Below, piece after piece: positions 16,806 through 26,355 of a DNA stretch of 64,000 bases. The notes under the pieces are model-generated. The model searched no databases. It was not told the DNA's origin and saw only the letters and a program-made list of their open reading frames with translations. Each line of letters starts with the position of its first letter. The first letter of the stretch is position 1. Source of the DNA: an uncultured Pseudomonadales bacterium. Its GTDB lineage: Bacteria; Pseudomonadota; Gammaproteobacteria; Pseudomonadales; Cellvibrionaceae. The position numbers were made by a program, and so were the translations under genes. The stretch covers positions 1,526,467 to 1,590,466 of the forward strand of contig CANKXO010000001.1 of assembly GCA_947487765.1 (NCBI GenBank), written 5' to 3'.

Positions 16806-18281
16806 GTGGCTGAGCAAACAATAGATTTACTTATTGGCGGTAATGGTGATTGCCAGGTCAAACAAAACGCTAAAATGGCAAATCGCCACGGATTAATTAC
16901 TGGAGCAACTGGAACAGGTAAAACGGTCACCTTACAAATACTTGCCGAAAGCTTTTCCAATAATGGCGTACCCGTATTTCTAGCCGATATCAAAGGCGAT
17001 GTCTCTGGTATAGGAAAACCAGCCAACCCCCACCCCAAGATAGATGAGCGTATAAATACGATTGGTATCGAAGGTTATCAAATGAAAGCCTGTCCTGTTG
17101 TCTTCTGGGATTTCTTCGGGGAAAAGGGCCATCCGCTCCGTACAACGGTCAGCGAAATTGGCCCCCTGCTCTGGTCGAGTCTACTTGAGCTTAATGATAC
17201 CCAAACTGGCGTTCTCTACTCATGCTTCAAAATTGCGGATGATAATGGCTGGTTGCTATTAGACTTAAAAGACCTTCGCTCTATGCTCAATTGGATTGGC
17301 GAAAACACCGCTGAATTGCAGTCTGAATATGGCAATATTTCTAAAGCTAGTATCGGCGCGATTCAACGTGACTTATTAGTATTAGAAGAACAGGATGCAG
17401 AACTATTTTTAGGTGAACCCGCTATCAATCTGGAAGATTTAATACGGACTGATTTTTCCGGTAATGGTATTATTAATATTTTTGATGCGTCTAAAATTAT
17501 TCGAACATCTCCCAGACTTTATGCAACATTCCTGCTTTGGTTACTCTCAGAACTATTTGAAAATTTACCTGAAGTAGGTGATGCCGAAAAACCTAAATTT
17601 GTCATGTTTTTTGACGAAGCTCATTTGTTATTTGATGATGCTCCCAAAGTATTAGTGGATAAAATTGAGCAAGTAGTCAGGCTGATCCGTTCTAAGGGTG
17701 TCGGCATTTATTTTATTACCCAAAGTCCTCTCGATGTTCCTGAATCGATTCTTGGCCAGCTGGGCTTAAAGATTCAACATGCACTGAGAGCTTTCACCCC
17801 CAAAGATAAAAAAACCGTCAAAGTTGTTGCAGAGACATTCCCCGAAAATCCTGACATTGATACGGAAAAATGTATTACCGAACTAGGTACAGGCGAAGCA
17901 CTGGTATCTGTACTAACGGAAAAAGGGCAACCAACACCTGTCGAACGGATTCTAATTCGCCCACCTGAGTCACGTATTGGCCCTATGAGTGATGAAGAAC
18001 GTAAAGAGCATTTAGAACGCTCTCCCTACAAAGGTCGTTATGAAACCGAAGTAGATCGTGAATCAGCATATGAGATTTTAAAAAAACGCGCTGAAGAAAA
18101 TAAACTAGTAGAAGAAAAAGAAGCGAGTCAAAAAGCCCAAGAAAAGAAATCTCGTAGTGGCCGAAAAAGCAGTAATCGTCAAAGTGCCACGGAAGCATTT
18201 TTCAAAAGTGCCGCACGCGCTGTTGGTTCGCAACTGGGCAGGTCAATTATTCGCGGAATTTTAGGATCAATACTTAAATAA
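16806..18281 (+). CDS. HerA/YjgR-family ATPase (DUF853)
   Basis: The 491-residue ATPase has Walker A GATGTGKT (residues 33-40), a Walker B region FVMFFDEAHLLFDD near residue 270 and a sensor-like YFITQSP. This is the YjgR/DUF853 branch of HerA-FtsK ATPases. HerA helicases translocate on double-stranded DNA; YjgR's own role is unclear. A Lys/Glu-rich coiled coil (about residues 420-465) precedes a short C-terminal helix. GTG at 16806 is the start, with GGGAG 6 nt upstream. Confidence 0.92.
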   Translation: MAEQTIDLLIGGNGDCQVKQNAKMANRHGLITGATGTGKTVTLQILAESFSNNGVPVFLADIKGDVSGIGKPANPHPKIDERINTIGIEGYQMKACPVVFWDFFGEKGHPLRTTVSEIGPLLWSSLLELNDTQTGVLYSCFKIADDNGWLLLDLKDLRSMLNWIGENTAELQSEYGNISKASIGAIQRDLLVLEEQDAELFLGEPAINLEDLIRTDFSGNGIINIFDASKIIRTSPRLYATFLLWLLSELFENLPEVGDAEKPKFVMFFDEAHLLFDDAPKVLVDKIEQVVRLIRSKGVGIYFITQSPLDVPESILGQLGLKIQHALRAFTPKDKKTVKVVAETFPENPDIDTEKCITELGTGEALVSVLTEKGQPTPVERILIRPPESRIGPMSDEERKEHLERSPYKGRYETEVDRESAYEILKKRAEENKLVEEKEASQKAQEKKSRSGRKSSNRQSATEAFFKSAARAVGSQLGRSIIRGILGSILK

Positions 18282-18318
18282 GTTTATTTTTGTATTTATT
18301 TAAAGTGTTAATTGATAT

Positions 18319-19197
18319 TTATAACATAATCTCTGGCCCGCCAAAGATATTTTTGTCGGGTTTAATTACGCACTTTTTAGATTTATCAGGATAATCTAAC
18401 TGATATAAAACCGATTGCATTGCTGCCACACGGGCACGGCTTTTATCGTCTGAGCGGATAACATTCCAAGGCGAGGTTTTATTGTGAGTCCGAGAGAACA
18501 TTTCTTCAATCGCTGACGTATATTCGTCCCATTTATCTAGCCCTTTAATATCTATTGAAGAGAGCTTCCAATGCTTTAAGACATCTTGCTCTCTCGACAA
18601 AAAACGTCGCAATTGTTCTGCACGCCCAACGTTAAACCATAGCTTAATAAGCACAATGCCTTCACTCACTAGCATATCTTCAAATTCGACAACTTGTTGG
18701 AAAAAATTTTCTCTTTGTTCATCACTACAAAAACTAAAGACTTTTTCGACGACCGCACGGTTGTACCAAGAGCGGTCAAAAAAGACTATCTCTCCAGCAC
18801 TGGGCAGATGAGAAATATAACGTTGAAAATACCATTGCGTTCTTTCAATATCTGAAGGCTTCGGCAACGCTGCTACACGGGCTGAACGTGGGTTTAGGTT
18901 TTCACGAAAGCGCTTGATTGTTCCACCTTTACCAGCAGCATCACGCCCTTCAAAAACAATCGCTATACGCTGACCGGTTTGATTGGCCCATGCTTGCATT
19001 TTGGCCAATTCTATCTGTAAACCTTTATGGAGCTTTTTATATTCATTCTTATCCATTTTCTCTTTATAAGGATAAGAATCACTGGCAATGCCTGTTTTTT
19101 TTGTAGAGGAGATGGTTTCCTTTATAGCCTCCGGTGCTCTATCTGAATAAAAATGACTGATTGCCCCATCGAATGGTTTACTCGTATTTTCATCCAT
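18319..19197 (-). CDS. ppk2: Polyphosphate kinase 2
   Basis: The 292-residue protein is a single-domain PPK2 with Walker A GRDAAGKGG, the lid region with RTQWYFQRY and Walker B FFDRSWYNRAVVEKV. PPK2 enzymes use polyphosphate to phosphorylate nucleoside di- or monophosphates. One PPK2 domain of this length suggests class I (NDP-phosphorylating), but class assignment from sequence alone is tentative. It is convergent with yjgR. Confidence 0.95.
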   Translation of the reverse strand: MDENTSKPFDGAISHFYSDRAPEAIKETISSTKKTGIASDSYPYKEKMDKNEYKKLHKGLQIELAKMQAWANQTGQRIAIVFEGRDAAGKGGTIKRFRENLNPRSARVAALPKPSDIERTQWYFQRYISHLPSAGEIVFFDRSWYNRAVVEKVFSFCSDEQRENFFQQVVEFEDMLVSEGIVLIKLWFNVGRAEQLRRFLSREQDVLKHWKLSSIDIKGLDKWDEYTSAIEEMFSRTHNKTSPWNVIRSDDKSRARVAAMQSVLYQLDYPDKSKKCVIKPDKNIFGGPEIML

Positions 19198-19243
19198 TAT
19201 GCTCTCCTCACATTATTTATTATTCTCATTATAAAAAATAAAA

Positions 19244-19711
19244 CTACACTTCTACTTCGTTATCAGGCCAAATAAACCCAATTGGTCTTCTTTCTTCTTT
19301 TTCAATTACTTGTTGCCCATAACATAAGATTTGAACCGTGGACTGATGAGCAAGTAATGAGCAAGGGCCACCATTAAGAGCACCCTCAATACGAATACCA
19401 TGAAAGCTGACTTGAGACAATGTATGAACATTAATTTGTAATCCACCATTAAGTACCGCCAATATCGCTGGGCGAAAATTTTCAGGTAACTGTTGCTTCC
19501 ACATCATCGCCTCTTCAGCAATCGCCTGCATAAATGCAGACGCGCTGCGATACTCATTTAACTTTTCAGGCGTGATTGTCGAAATAGCCTGATTCAGTAG
19601 GGCTTCTCTTTGAGTAGGGAAAGAAAAATTAGGGACTTCGGGAATCACTTGAATCCCTGTTGAAGGGATAGTACCAGGACTACTTACATTTTGATTATTA
19701 TCTTTATTCAT
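19244..19711 (-). CDS. Hypothetical protein, unrecognised family
   Basis: This 155-residue soluble protein has a disordered Asn/Ser/Pro-rich N-terminus (about 30 residues), a helical middle and a beta-rich C-terminal half (SFHGIRIEGALNGGPCSLLA onward). I do not recognise the family. It lies between dnaE and ppk2 on the same strand, with gaps of about 50 nt, so co-transcription with both is possible. Confidence 0.7.
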   Translation of the reverse strand: MNKDNNQNVSSPGTIPSTGIQVIPEVPNFSFPTQREALLNQAISTITPEKLNEYRSASAFMQAIAEEAMMWKQQLPENFRPAILAVLNGGLQINVHTLSQVSFHGIRIEGALNGGPCSLLAHQSTVQILCYGQQVIEKEERRPIGFIWPDNEVEV

Positions 19712-19762
19712 AGTATTAACTGCTTATAAATTATGGGTTAAATATAACGACAAACGAACCAC

Positions 19763-22700
19763 TTATTGATATTTTAAAACTAAATTTTCCATACCAAATG
19801 CCTCTTTTAGTTGCCCAATGACTTCATCAACAGGCTGTATACGCCATTCAATAGGCAAACGTAATAACGCCGAAGCATCTGCACGTTGATAATTTACTAA
19901 CAAATCACAACCGTGAACATCACCATTAGGCTGTATCCGGTAAGGCTCGACAATTCGTGACAAGATTTGTTGACAGTCTGTCGATATCTTATTGCTATGC
20001 CAATGAATACAGATAGCACGTAATTGATCCCGTCGAGCATCTTCTAGGGCTACGACGCTATCTGCTCGCATTTTCAATCCTCCACTATAATCATCGTGGC
20101 TCACCTGCCCTTCAACAATTAATAACGCATCTTTAATTAATTTATCTCGATACTGAGTATAGGTATCAGCAAATATGGCAATTTCGATGCGCCCTGAACG
20201 GTCATCTAACGTAATAAAGCCCATGGTATCACCACGCTTGGTTTTCATTACTCGCATCGCAACAACTAGTCCCGCTATTTTTCGGGATTTTTTATCTGCT
20301 GTTAAATCAGCAATTCTTGAAGAAACTAGATATTTCACCTCTTCGCCGTACTCATCAATTGGATGTCCTGTTAAATACAGACCTAGAGTTTCATTTTCCC
20401 CATTAAGACGCTCTTTCATGCTCCAGCGACGAACACGATGAAACTCTTGATAGATTTTTTCATCACCACTTGTCGAACCGGGTAATACGTCACCAAAAAG
20501 GTCACCCATGCCCGCATTTTCGTTTGCCTGGTTTTGTTCAGCTGTTTTCACGGCTTCAGGTAATGCAACCATCAACATCGCACGGGTCTGATCAAGGTCA
20601 AGAACATCTGGCTTAGGAGTAATATTCTGCGAGTTTCTTTTTCGAGAAGAACTGGTTTTTCTTATTGCAGGCTGCGGAACAAAAACTTTCGGACCGATTG
20701 TATCAAAAGCCCCACTACGTATTAACGCCTCTAAGGCACGCTTATTCACTTTACGAGGATCAACCCGCGAACAGAAATCGAATAGGTCAGTAAATGGGCC
20801 CGTTTTACGCGCTTCAAGAATACTTTCTACAGGGCCCTCACCTAAACCCTTGATTGCGCCTAAGCCGTAAATAATATTTTCATCTTTATCAACGGTAAAT
20901 TGATATTCACCACTATTCACATCCGGCGGCAACAAACTTAGTTTCATTGAACGACATTCTTCAACAAAGGTTACAACCTTATCGGTTTTATCCATGTCAG
21001 ATGACATGGTTGCTGCCATAAACTCTGCAGGATAATGAGTTTTCAGCCAGGCTGTTTGATAAGAAACAACCGCGTAAGCTGCCGAGTGAGATTTGTTAAA
21101 GCCATAACCTGCAAACTTTTCAACCAAATCAAAGATTTTAATGGCCAGCTCAGGATCAACACCTTGATCTTTTGCTCCCGACTCAAATACCTCTCGCTGT
21201 TTAGCCATCTCTTCAGGTTTTTTCTTACCCATGGCACGACGTAATAAATCGGCACCACCCAGAGTATAACCCGCTAATTCCTGCGCTATCTGCATCACCT
21301 GTTCCTGATACACGATAACCCCATAAGTTGGCTCTAAAATAGGTTTTAATTTTTCATGCTGATATTTCGCATCAGGATAAGCTACTTGGGCGCGACCGTG
21401 TTTACGATTGATAAAGTCATCAACCATTCCTGATTGCAAAGGGCCTGGGCGAAACAAAGCAACCAAAGCTGTCATATCTTCAATATCATCAGGCTGCAGA
21501 CGCTTGATGAGATCTTTCATCCCGCGGGATTCCAGCTGGAATACTGCCGTTGTCTCAGCTGTTTTTAACATTTTATAGGTTTCAACATCACCGAGGTCTA
21601 TCTGTGAAATATCCAGCAGTTCTTCATGGTTTTGTTCACGAACTCGATTTACCATTTTGACTGCCCAATCAATAATGGTCAGTGTACGCAAACCAAGAAA
21701 GTCAAATTTAACTAAACCCGCAGACTCCACATCATTTTTATCGTATTGGGTAACGAGGCCTTTACCCGTTTCGTCACAAAATAAAGGAGAGAAATCTGTT
21801 AACTTTGTTGGGGCAATAACAACACCACCCGCATGTTTACCGACATTTCGAGTGACACCTTCAAGGAGCAGTGACATATCCCAAATTTCTTGGGCATCAC
21901 CGTCATTGGCTAAAAACTCTCTTAGGGTTTCCTCTTGGTCATAGGCTTTAGTTAAGGTGATGCCTATATCCATAGGAATCATTTTCGATAACTTATCCGC
22001 AAGGCCATATGACTTTCCTTGAACTCGCGCAACATCGCGCACAACCGCCTTCGCAGCCATCGTACCAAAGGTAATAATTTGTGAAACAGCATCGCGGCCA
22101 TAGTTTTCCGCAACATAATTGATTACCTGATCTCGATTATCCATACAAAAATCGATATCGAAATCCGGCATGGATACCCGCTCAGGATTTAGGAAACGTT
22201 CGAAGAGTAAATCATATTCTAAAGGATCAAGATCCGTAATATATTGCGAGTAAGCAACGAGTGAACCTGCACCCGAACCCCGACCAGGGCCAACTGGAAT
22301 ATCATGCTCTTTAGCCCACTGAATAAAATCCATTACAATTAAGAAATATCCAGGGAATCCCATTTGCATAATGATATTTAATTCATATTGCAGGCGGTCA
22401 ATATATTCCTTTAATAATTCGTTATACTCCGGTGTATTTTTTTCTATTTTTTTAATAGGAAAAATAACATCTAAGCGTTTATACAAGCCTTCATAAGAAA
22501 TTTTTTGAAAGAATACATTTGTTGTTAACATTTCCTGATATTCAGGAGACTCTTTGCGATCAGCCCACTGCTGTTCCATCGCCGCTTTGGCATAACCTTC
22601 TAGTGTTTCATAAGGAATATACTCTTTAAAAAAAGGATCACTGCTAATGTTGTCGGGGATTGGATAATCCGGCAAATAATATTTACCCAATTCGATATCA

Positions 22701-23503
22701 ACATTACAACGTTTAGCAATTTCGACAGTATTAGCCAAGGCCTCAGGAATATCGCTAAACAATTCAGCCATTTCTTCAGGTGTTCGAAGATATTGTTGTT
22801 CGTTATAACGTCGCTCTCGACGAGGATCATCTAAGGTCCGCCCTTCACCAATACAGACCCGAGCTTCATGGGCTTCGAACTCATCTGCCTGTAAAAAACG
22901 AACATCATTGGTGGCTACAACAGGGATTTGCTGATCGGCTGCCAGCTCAACGGCAGCATGTAGGTAAGCTTCTTCATTATTTCGACCAGTACGATGCAAC
23001 TCAATATAAAACCGGTCCGGAAAATCTTTCTGCCAGTTTTTCAGCAAGGCCTTGGCTTCACCATTACGACCGCCTAACAATGCCTGCCCAATATCACCTT
23101 GTCGTCCAGCAGATAAAGCAATTACCCCCTCACTTAATTGGCTGATCCATTCTCGACGCACATAGGGAGAACCATGATACTGACCTTCTTGAAAGCCTTT
23201 GGAAATGAGCTGGATAATATTCAGGTAACCCGTATGATTCATTGCTAATAAGCAAATCATCGAGTTTTTGGCATCTTCACCCTCTTCTCTCACCCAAAAA
23301 TCAGCCCCGATAATTGGCTTAATGCCCGTTGACTGAGCAGCTGTATAAAGTTTAATCAAACCATAAAAGTTACACTGATCGGTTATAGCAACAGCAGGCA
23401 TATCCATGTCAGCCACTGCTGAAACCAGCTTTTTAATGCGAATTGTGCTATCGATTAATGAATATTCAGTATGCAGGCGAAGGTGGACAAAGTCGGTGAT
23501 CAT
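19763..23503 (-). CDS. dnaE: DNA polymerase III subunit alpha
   Basis: The 1246-residue replicative polymerase shows the full order: PHP domain (residues 1-280, HLRLHTEYS), palm with GPGRGSGAGSLVAY and the catalytic aspartates PDFDIDFCM, fingers, tandem HhH and OB-fold (residues about 1030-1140), and the tau-binding C-terminus. It is about 80 residues longer than the E. coli protein. The extra length maps to a stretch between the PHP domain and the palm (about 301-378) and to an Arg/Ser/Lys-rich linker before the OB region (about 935-975). Catalytic motifs are intact, so it should be the functional replicase. Confidence 0.98.
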   Translation of the reverse strand: MITDFVHLRLHTEYSLIDSTIRIKKLVSAVADMDMPAVAITDQCNFYGLIKLYTAAQSTGIKPIIGADFWVREEGEDAKNSMICLLAMNHTGYLNIIQLISKGFQEGQYHGSPYVRREWISQLSEGVIALSAGRQGDIGQALLGGRNGEAKALLKNWQKDFPDRFYIELHRTGRNNEEAYLHAAVELAADQQIPVVATNDVRFLQADEFEAHEARVCIGEGRTLDDPRRERRYNEQQYLRTPEEMAELFSDIPEALANTVEIAKRCNVDIELGKYYLPDYPIPDNISSDPFFKEYIPYETLEGYAKAAMEQQWADRKESPEYQEMLTTNVFFQKISYEGLYKRLDVIFPIKKIEKNTPEYNELLKEYIDRLQYELNIIMQMGFPGYFLIVMDFIQWAKEHDIPVGPGRGSGAGSLVAYSQYITDLDPLEYDLLFERFLNPERVSMPDFDIDFCMDNRDQVINYVAENYGRDAVSQIITFGTMAAKAVVRDVARVQGKSYGLADKLSKMIPMDIGITLTKAYDQEETLREFLANDGDAQEIWDMSLLLEGVTRNVGKHAGGVVIAPTKLTDFSPLFCDETGKGLVTQYDKNDVESAGLVKFDFLGLRTLTIIDWAVKMVNRVREQNHEELLDISQIDLGDVETYKMLKTAETTAVFQLESRGMKDLIKRLQPDDIEDMTALVALFRPGPLQSGMVDDFINRKHGRAQVAYPDAKYQHEKLKPILEPTYGVIVYQEQVMQIAQELAGYTLGGADLLRRAMGKKKPEEMAKQREVFESGAKDQGVDPELAIKIFDLVEKFAGYGFNKSHSAAYAVVSYQTAWLKTHYPAEFMAATMSSDMDKTDKVVTFVEECRSMKLSLLPPDVNSGEYQFTVDKDENIIYGLGAIKGLGEGPVESILEARKTGPFTDLFDFCSRVDPRKVNKRALEALIRSGAFDTIGPKVFVPQPAIRKTSSSRKRNSQNITPKPDVLDLDQTRAMLMVALPEAVKTAEQNQANENAGMGDLFGDVLPGSTSGDEKIYQEFHRVRRWSMKERLNGENETLGLYLTGHPIDEYGEEVKYLVSSRIADLTADKKSRKIAGLVVAMRVMKTKRGDTMGFITLDDRSGRIEIAIFADTYTQYRDKLIKDALLIVEGQVSHDDYSGGLKMRADSVVALEDARRDQLRAICIHWHSNKISTDCQQILSRIVEPYRIQPNGDVHGCDLLVNYQRADASALLRLPIEWRIQPVDEVIGQLKEAFGMENLVLKYQ

Positions 23504-23645
23504 TAACTACTTCTATCTTTTTATTGGCTGACCATTTTAACGATTGGGGGTTGGGATTGATAGCCTAATCGAACTCTTTGAATATCAAGATAGAATCATA
23601 TCTGGACCTTATAAAATACTCACTTTCAATGCATTTTCACTATAG

Positions 23646-24323
23646 CTATAAGGGTAACGACCAGAGCCACATTACCCAAGCTCCAGACACCACTAACCCC
23701 AGAATAAGAGCGCGATTATGCCTATTAGCCTCAACCTTATGATCTTGGGGTACTACTTTATAACCATGGATCATAGCTCCGACAATAGGATCTTTAAAAT
23801 AGAATTCATGCACAAGCACAGAAAGGATATGAACGATTACCAGCAACTTAAGTATGACTTCTAGCGCATGATGAATCGCTGCTCCCCACTCAGCAATAGC
23901 TTCATTTACCCATGAATAAAGTGGGCCACTCCAAAGCACATCATCCGTTGTTACCAGCCCAGTCAACGCTTGAAGACATAGTGCAATCAGTAATAATAAA
24001 ACCATTATCGCTCCTGCAGGATTATGTCCCATGTAAACACCAGCGTTACCTTTAAATAGAGCTAATAAGTACATCAAAGCAACGTTAGGGGATCGCACGA
24101 AATTAATAAATCGAGCATGATAACTGCCCAAGATCCCCCAAATCACACGAAATATAATCAACCCTGAAAGTAAACAGCCACTCAATATATGCCAACGCAT
24201 TAACTGGCCACCAAGCTCACCACTAATGACAAGAAATAGAAACAAAGTAACAAGCGTCCAGTGAAATAGACGAGTTGGCAAGTCCCATACTTTAACTAGA
24301 GGTCTATGATTAGATTTCATCAT
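23646..24323 (-). CDS. Cytochrome b561-type membrane subunit
   Basis: The protein of about 225 residues has four or five membrane helices with histidines in the Ni/Fe-hydrogenase type b561 pattern: LFHWTLV in helix 1, RWHILSG in helix 2, HHALEV and VHILSVLVHEF in helix 4, and a C-terminal hydrophobic helix. It probably carries electrons from the quinone pool to the cytochrome c encoded just upstream. ATG at 24323 is chosen over an adjacent TTG because AGGA lies at suitable spacing. The gap to the cytochrome c gene is 62 nt, so an operon is likely. Confidence 0.88.
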   Translation of the reverse strand: MMKSNHRPLVKVWDLPTRLFHWTLVTLFLFLVISGELGGQLMRWHILSGCLLSGLIIFRVIWGILGSYHARFINFVRSPNVALMYLLALFKGNAGVYMGHNPAGAIMVLLLLIALCLQALTGLVTTDDVLWSGPLYSWVNEAIAEWGAAIHHALEVILKLLVIVHILSVLVHEFYFKDPIVGAMIHGYKVVPQDHKVEANRHNRALILGLVVSGAWVMWLWSLPL

Positions 24324-24385
24324 CAACTTCCTTAATGATTTATAACAGGCAACACAATAAAGTTACCTTCTCATATAGATAACAC

Positions 24386-24850
24386 TTACTTTTTAGCCCG
24401 GAAGCTTTTGTGACAACTTTGGCAGGATTTCCCTAGAGGGCCTATATATTCACGCAGTTCCTTAAGTCCTTTTCCTGCGTTTTCGGAAAGAGCAGCAGAA
24501 GCTTCAGTCCAAGCGGTATGTTTTTTGACAACCTCCGGATAGTTTGACCAGATAGCCGGCAATGCATCTGTTTTGTCTGACAACTTAGTATTATCAGACC
24601 CTTGAGGCCACATAGCACCATTCTTCATTAATGATGCAGAATAAATATTTTTAGCTGAATTTTCAGCCAATTCAGCATTGTAATCACGATTTCCCTTTGC
24701 CATATCACCAAGGATGCTGATATTAAATTTCAATAGTTGCATCAGTGATTGGCGCGCCGTGATTTCAGCACCAAATGGTTCTGCCGCCGATATCAGACCA
24801 CTGAACGTTAAAAACAGTACGCAGAGGATATTCACAGTCACTTTTTTCAT
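24386..24850 (-). CDS. Class II cytochrome c (cytochrome c' type)
   Basis: The 154-residue protein has a Sec signal peptide (about 22 residues, ending LISAA) and a four-helix-bundle cytochrome c' body with the heme site CQSCH close to the C-terminus, as expected for class II. Such proteins act in the periplasm, binding NO or CO or passing electrons. Pairing with the cytochrome b561 gene downstream is a common arrangement. It is divergent from a LysR gene. Confidence 0.92.
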   Translation of the reverse strand: MKKVTVNILCVLFLTFSGLISAAEPFGAEITARQSLMQLLKFNISILGDMAKGNRDYNAELAENSAKNIYSASLMKNGAMWPQGSDNTKLSDKTDALPAIWSNYPEVVKKHTAWTEASAALSENAGKGLKELREYIGPLGKSCQSCHKSFRAKK

Positions 24851-24960
24851 ATTTATTACCCTAATTGAGAATTAATTTAAATAAGTCTGGCTTACGTGAT
24901 CAGTATGACCTTATTATTAATGCAGTAAATTTAACAATTAAGCACAATTGGCATGCAAAA

Positions 24961-25857
24961 ATGCACAGCATAAGATGGGACGACCTACAGTACGTATTGA
25001 CAGTGGCTAATGAAGGATCAGTGGCTGCAGCAGCTAGAGCTTTGGGAGTTAATCATAGTACTGTGCTCAGGCGGCTTAATAACTTTGAATATCGGCACAA
25101 ATTGCGGGTATTTCATAAATTGCCAACAGGCTACAAGCTGACAGCGGAAGGAAAGCAATTGCTAGATGCAGCACTTGTGATAGAAACTACTGTAAAAAAA
25201 CTGGAACGACGAGTGTTTGGCCAAGAAATGAAATTGGAAGGCACCCTTAGATTAACAACAACAGATACTCTTTTACGACTCATTCTTGAACGCCATCTGA
25301 TTTCCTTTCATCAGGCTTACCCCAACATTAAATTAGAGCTCAACATCACCACTCGACTCTTAGACCTCAGCCAATTGGATGCCGATATTGCAATTCGACC
25401 TGCTGTTACTGTGCCTGAAAACCTCTCAGGTGTGCGTATATGTGATCTCGCATTCGGAATTTATGGATCACCAAATTACATCAGCAGTTTACATGGTCCC
25501 CGCCCTATTGAATCAGCTCACTGGCTAGGTTTAACATCGGATATGAATAACGGCAGTGTTGCACGCCAAATTGACAGCATCATTCATCCATATAATATTG
25601 TTTTAAAAGCTGACTCTTTTGAAGCATTAGCTTTAGCAGCAGAAGGTGGCATGGGCTTAGCCTATATGCCTTGCTTCGTTGGCGAATCTTCAGAAAAACT
25701 ACAGCGTATTTATACGGGCCTTGAAGATAGTAACGTTGGTTTATGGTTGATGACTCATCGAGATCTCCTTAACTCAGCGAGAGTTCGTTCTTTTTTTGAA
25801 TTTATAGAAACAGAAATAAAGTCTGATCATAATACATTAGCTGGAGTTTTCGATTAA
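24961..25857 (+). CDS. LysR-family regulator
   Basis: The protein of about 298 residues has an N-terminal helix-turn-helix (MHSIRWDDLQYVLTVANEGS, then LGVNHSTVLRRLNNFE) and a LysR substrate-binding domain. The frame is open back to a TTG at 24865, but that start would leave only 14 nt to the divergent cytochrome gene and adds 32 residues without family character. The ATG at 24961 gives the canonical N-terminus and a 110-bp shared promoter region. It may control the divergent cytochrome operon. Confidence 0.88.
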   Translation: MHSIRWDDLQYVLTVANEGSVAAAARALGVNHSTVLRRLNNFEYRHKLRVFHKLPTGYKLTAEGKQLLDAALVIETTVKKLERRVFGQEMKLEGTLRLTTTDTLLRLILERHLISFHQAYPNIKLELNITTRLLDLSQLDADIAIRPAVTVPENLSGVRICDLAFGIYGSPNYISSLHGPRPIESAHWLGLTSDMNNGSVARQIDSIIHPYNIVLKADSFEALALAAEGGMGLAYMPCFVGESSEKLQRIYTGLEDSNVGLWLMTHRDLLNSARVRSFFEFIETEIKSDHNTLAGVFD

Positions 25858-25995
25858 TCTTAAAAGCGGCTTTCATTTTCTGTCTATTTAATACAAATTA
25901 AATTGCTTTATAACACTGGAGCAACTTCTAGAATAATACCTATTTTTCATGGATCCTGTATAATTCCCACCCTATATAAACTACAGAAAATGACT

Positions 25996-26277
25996 ATGTT
26001 TAAGACTAATAAATACTTTGATGGAAAAGTCGTCTCGATTGGGTTTCAGACAGAAACCCTACCCGCTACTGTCGGCGTTATGGCAATTGGTGATTATGAA
26101 TTTGGCACATCGAAAAAAGAAACTATGAGTGTTACCAGCGGTGCACTTACTGTACTACTACCTGGTGAAATAGAATGGAAAACCTACAATGCTGGAGAAA
26201 GCTTTCAGGTCGATGCGAATCAAACATTCCAAGTCAAAGTTGCCGTTGAGACTGCTTATTTATGCCTATATGAATAA
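25996..26277 (+). CDS. ppnP: Pyrimidine/purine nucleoside phosphorylase
   Basis: The 93-residue cupin-fold protein belongs to the PpnP (YaiE, DUF1255) family: [44 protein letters not shown] and a C-terminal YLCLYE. PpnP splits several nucleosides by phosphorolysis to the base and ribose 1-phosphate. The frame is open upstream to 25903, but family length and the typical N-terminus place the start at 25996 (25990 is equally possible). A TATAAT at 25959-25964 could be its -10. Confidence 0.93.
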   Translation: MFKTNKYFDGKVVSIGFQTETLPATVGVMAIGDYEFGTSKKETMSVTSGALTVLLPGEIEWKTYNAGESFQVDANQTFQVKVAVETAYLCLYE

Positions 26278-26355
26278 AGCCTTTTAAGCTTCTTGATGAT
26301 TATTCTCCTTACATGCGCGCCTTAATTCCTAGCCAAGTAAGGAGTATATTGAGCA

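Noticed and set aside
23646..24850. Assignment of the b561/c' pair to a hydrogenase or formate dehydrogenase
   Set aside because: No hydrogenase or dehydrogenase catalytic genes are nearby; only the cytochrome pair is supported.
24865..24960. TTG start for the LysR gene beside cytochrome c'
   Set aside because: It would leave only 14 nt to the divergent gene and adds residues not typical of LysR N-termini.
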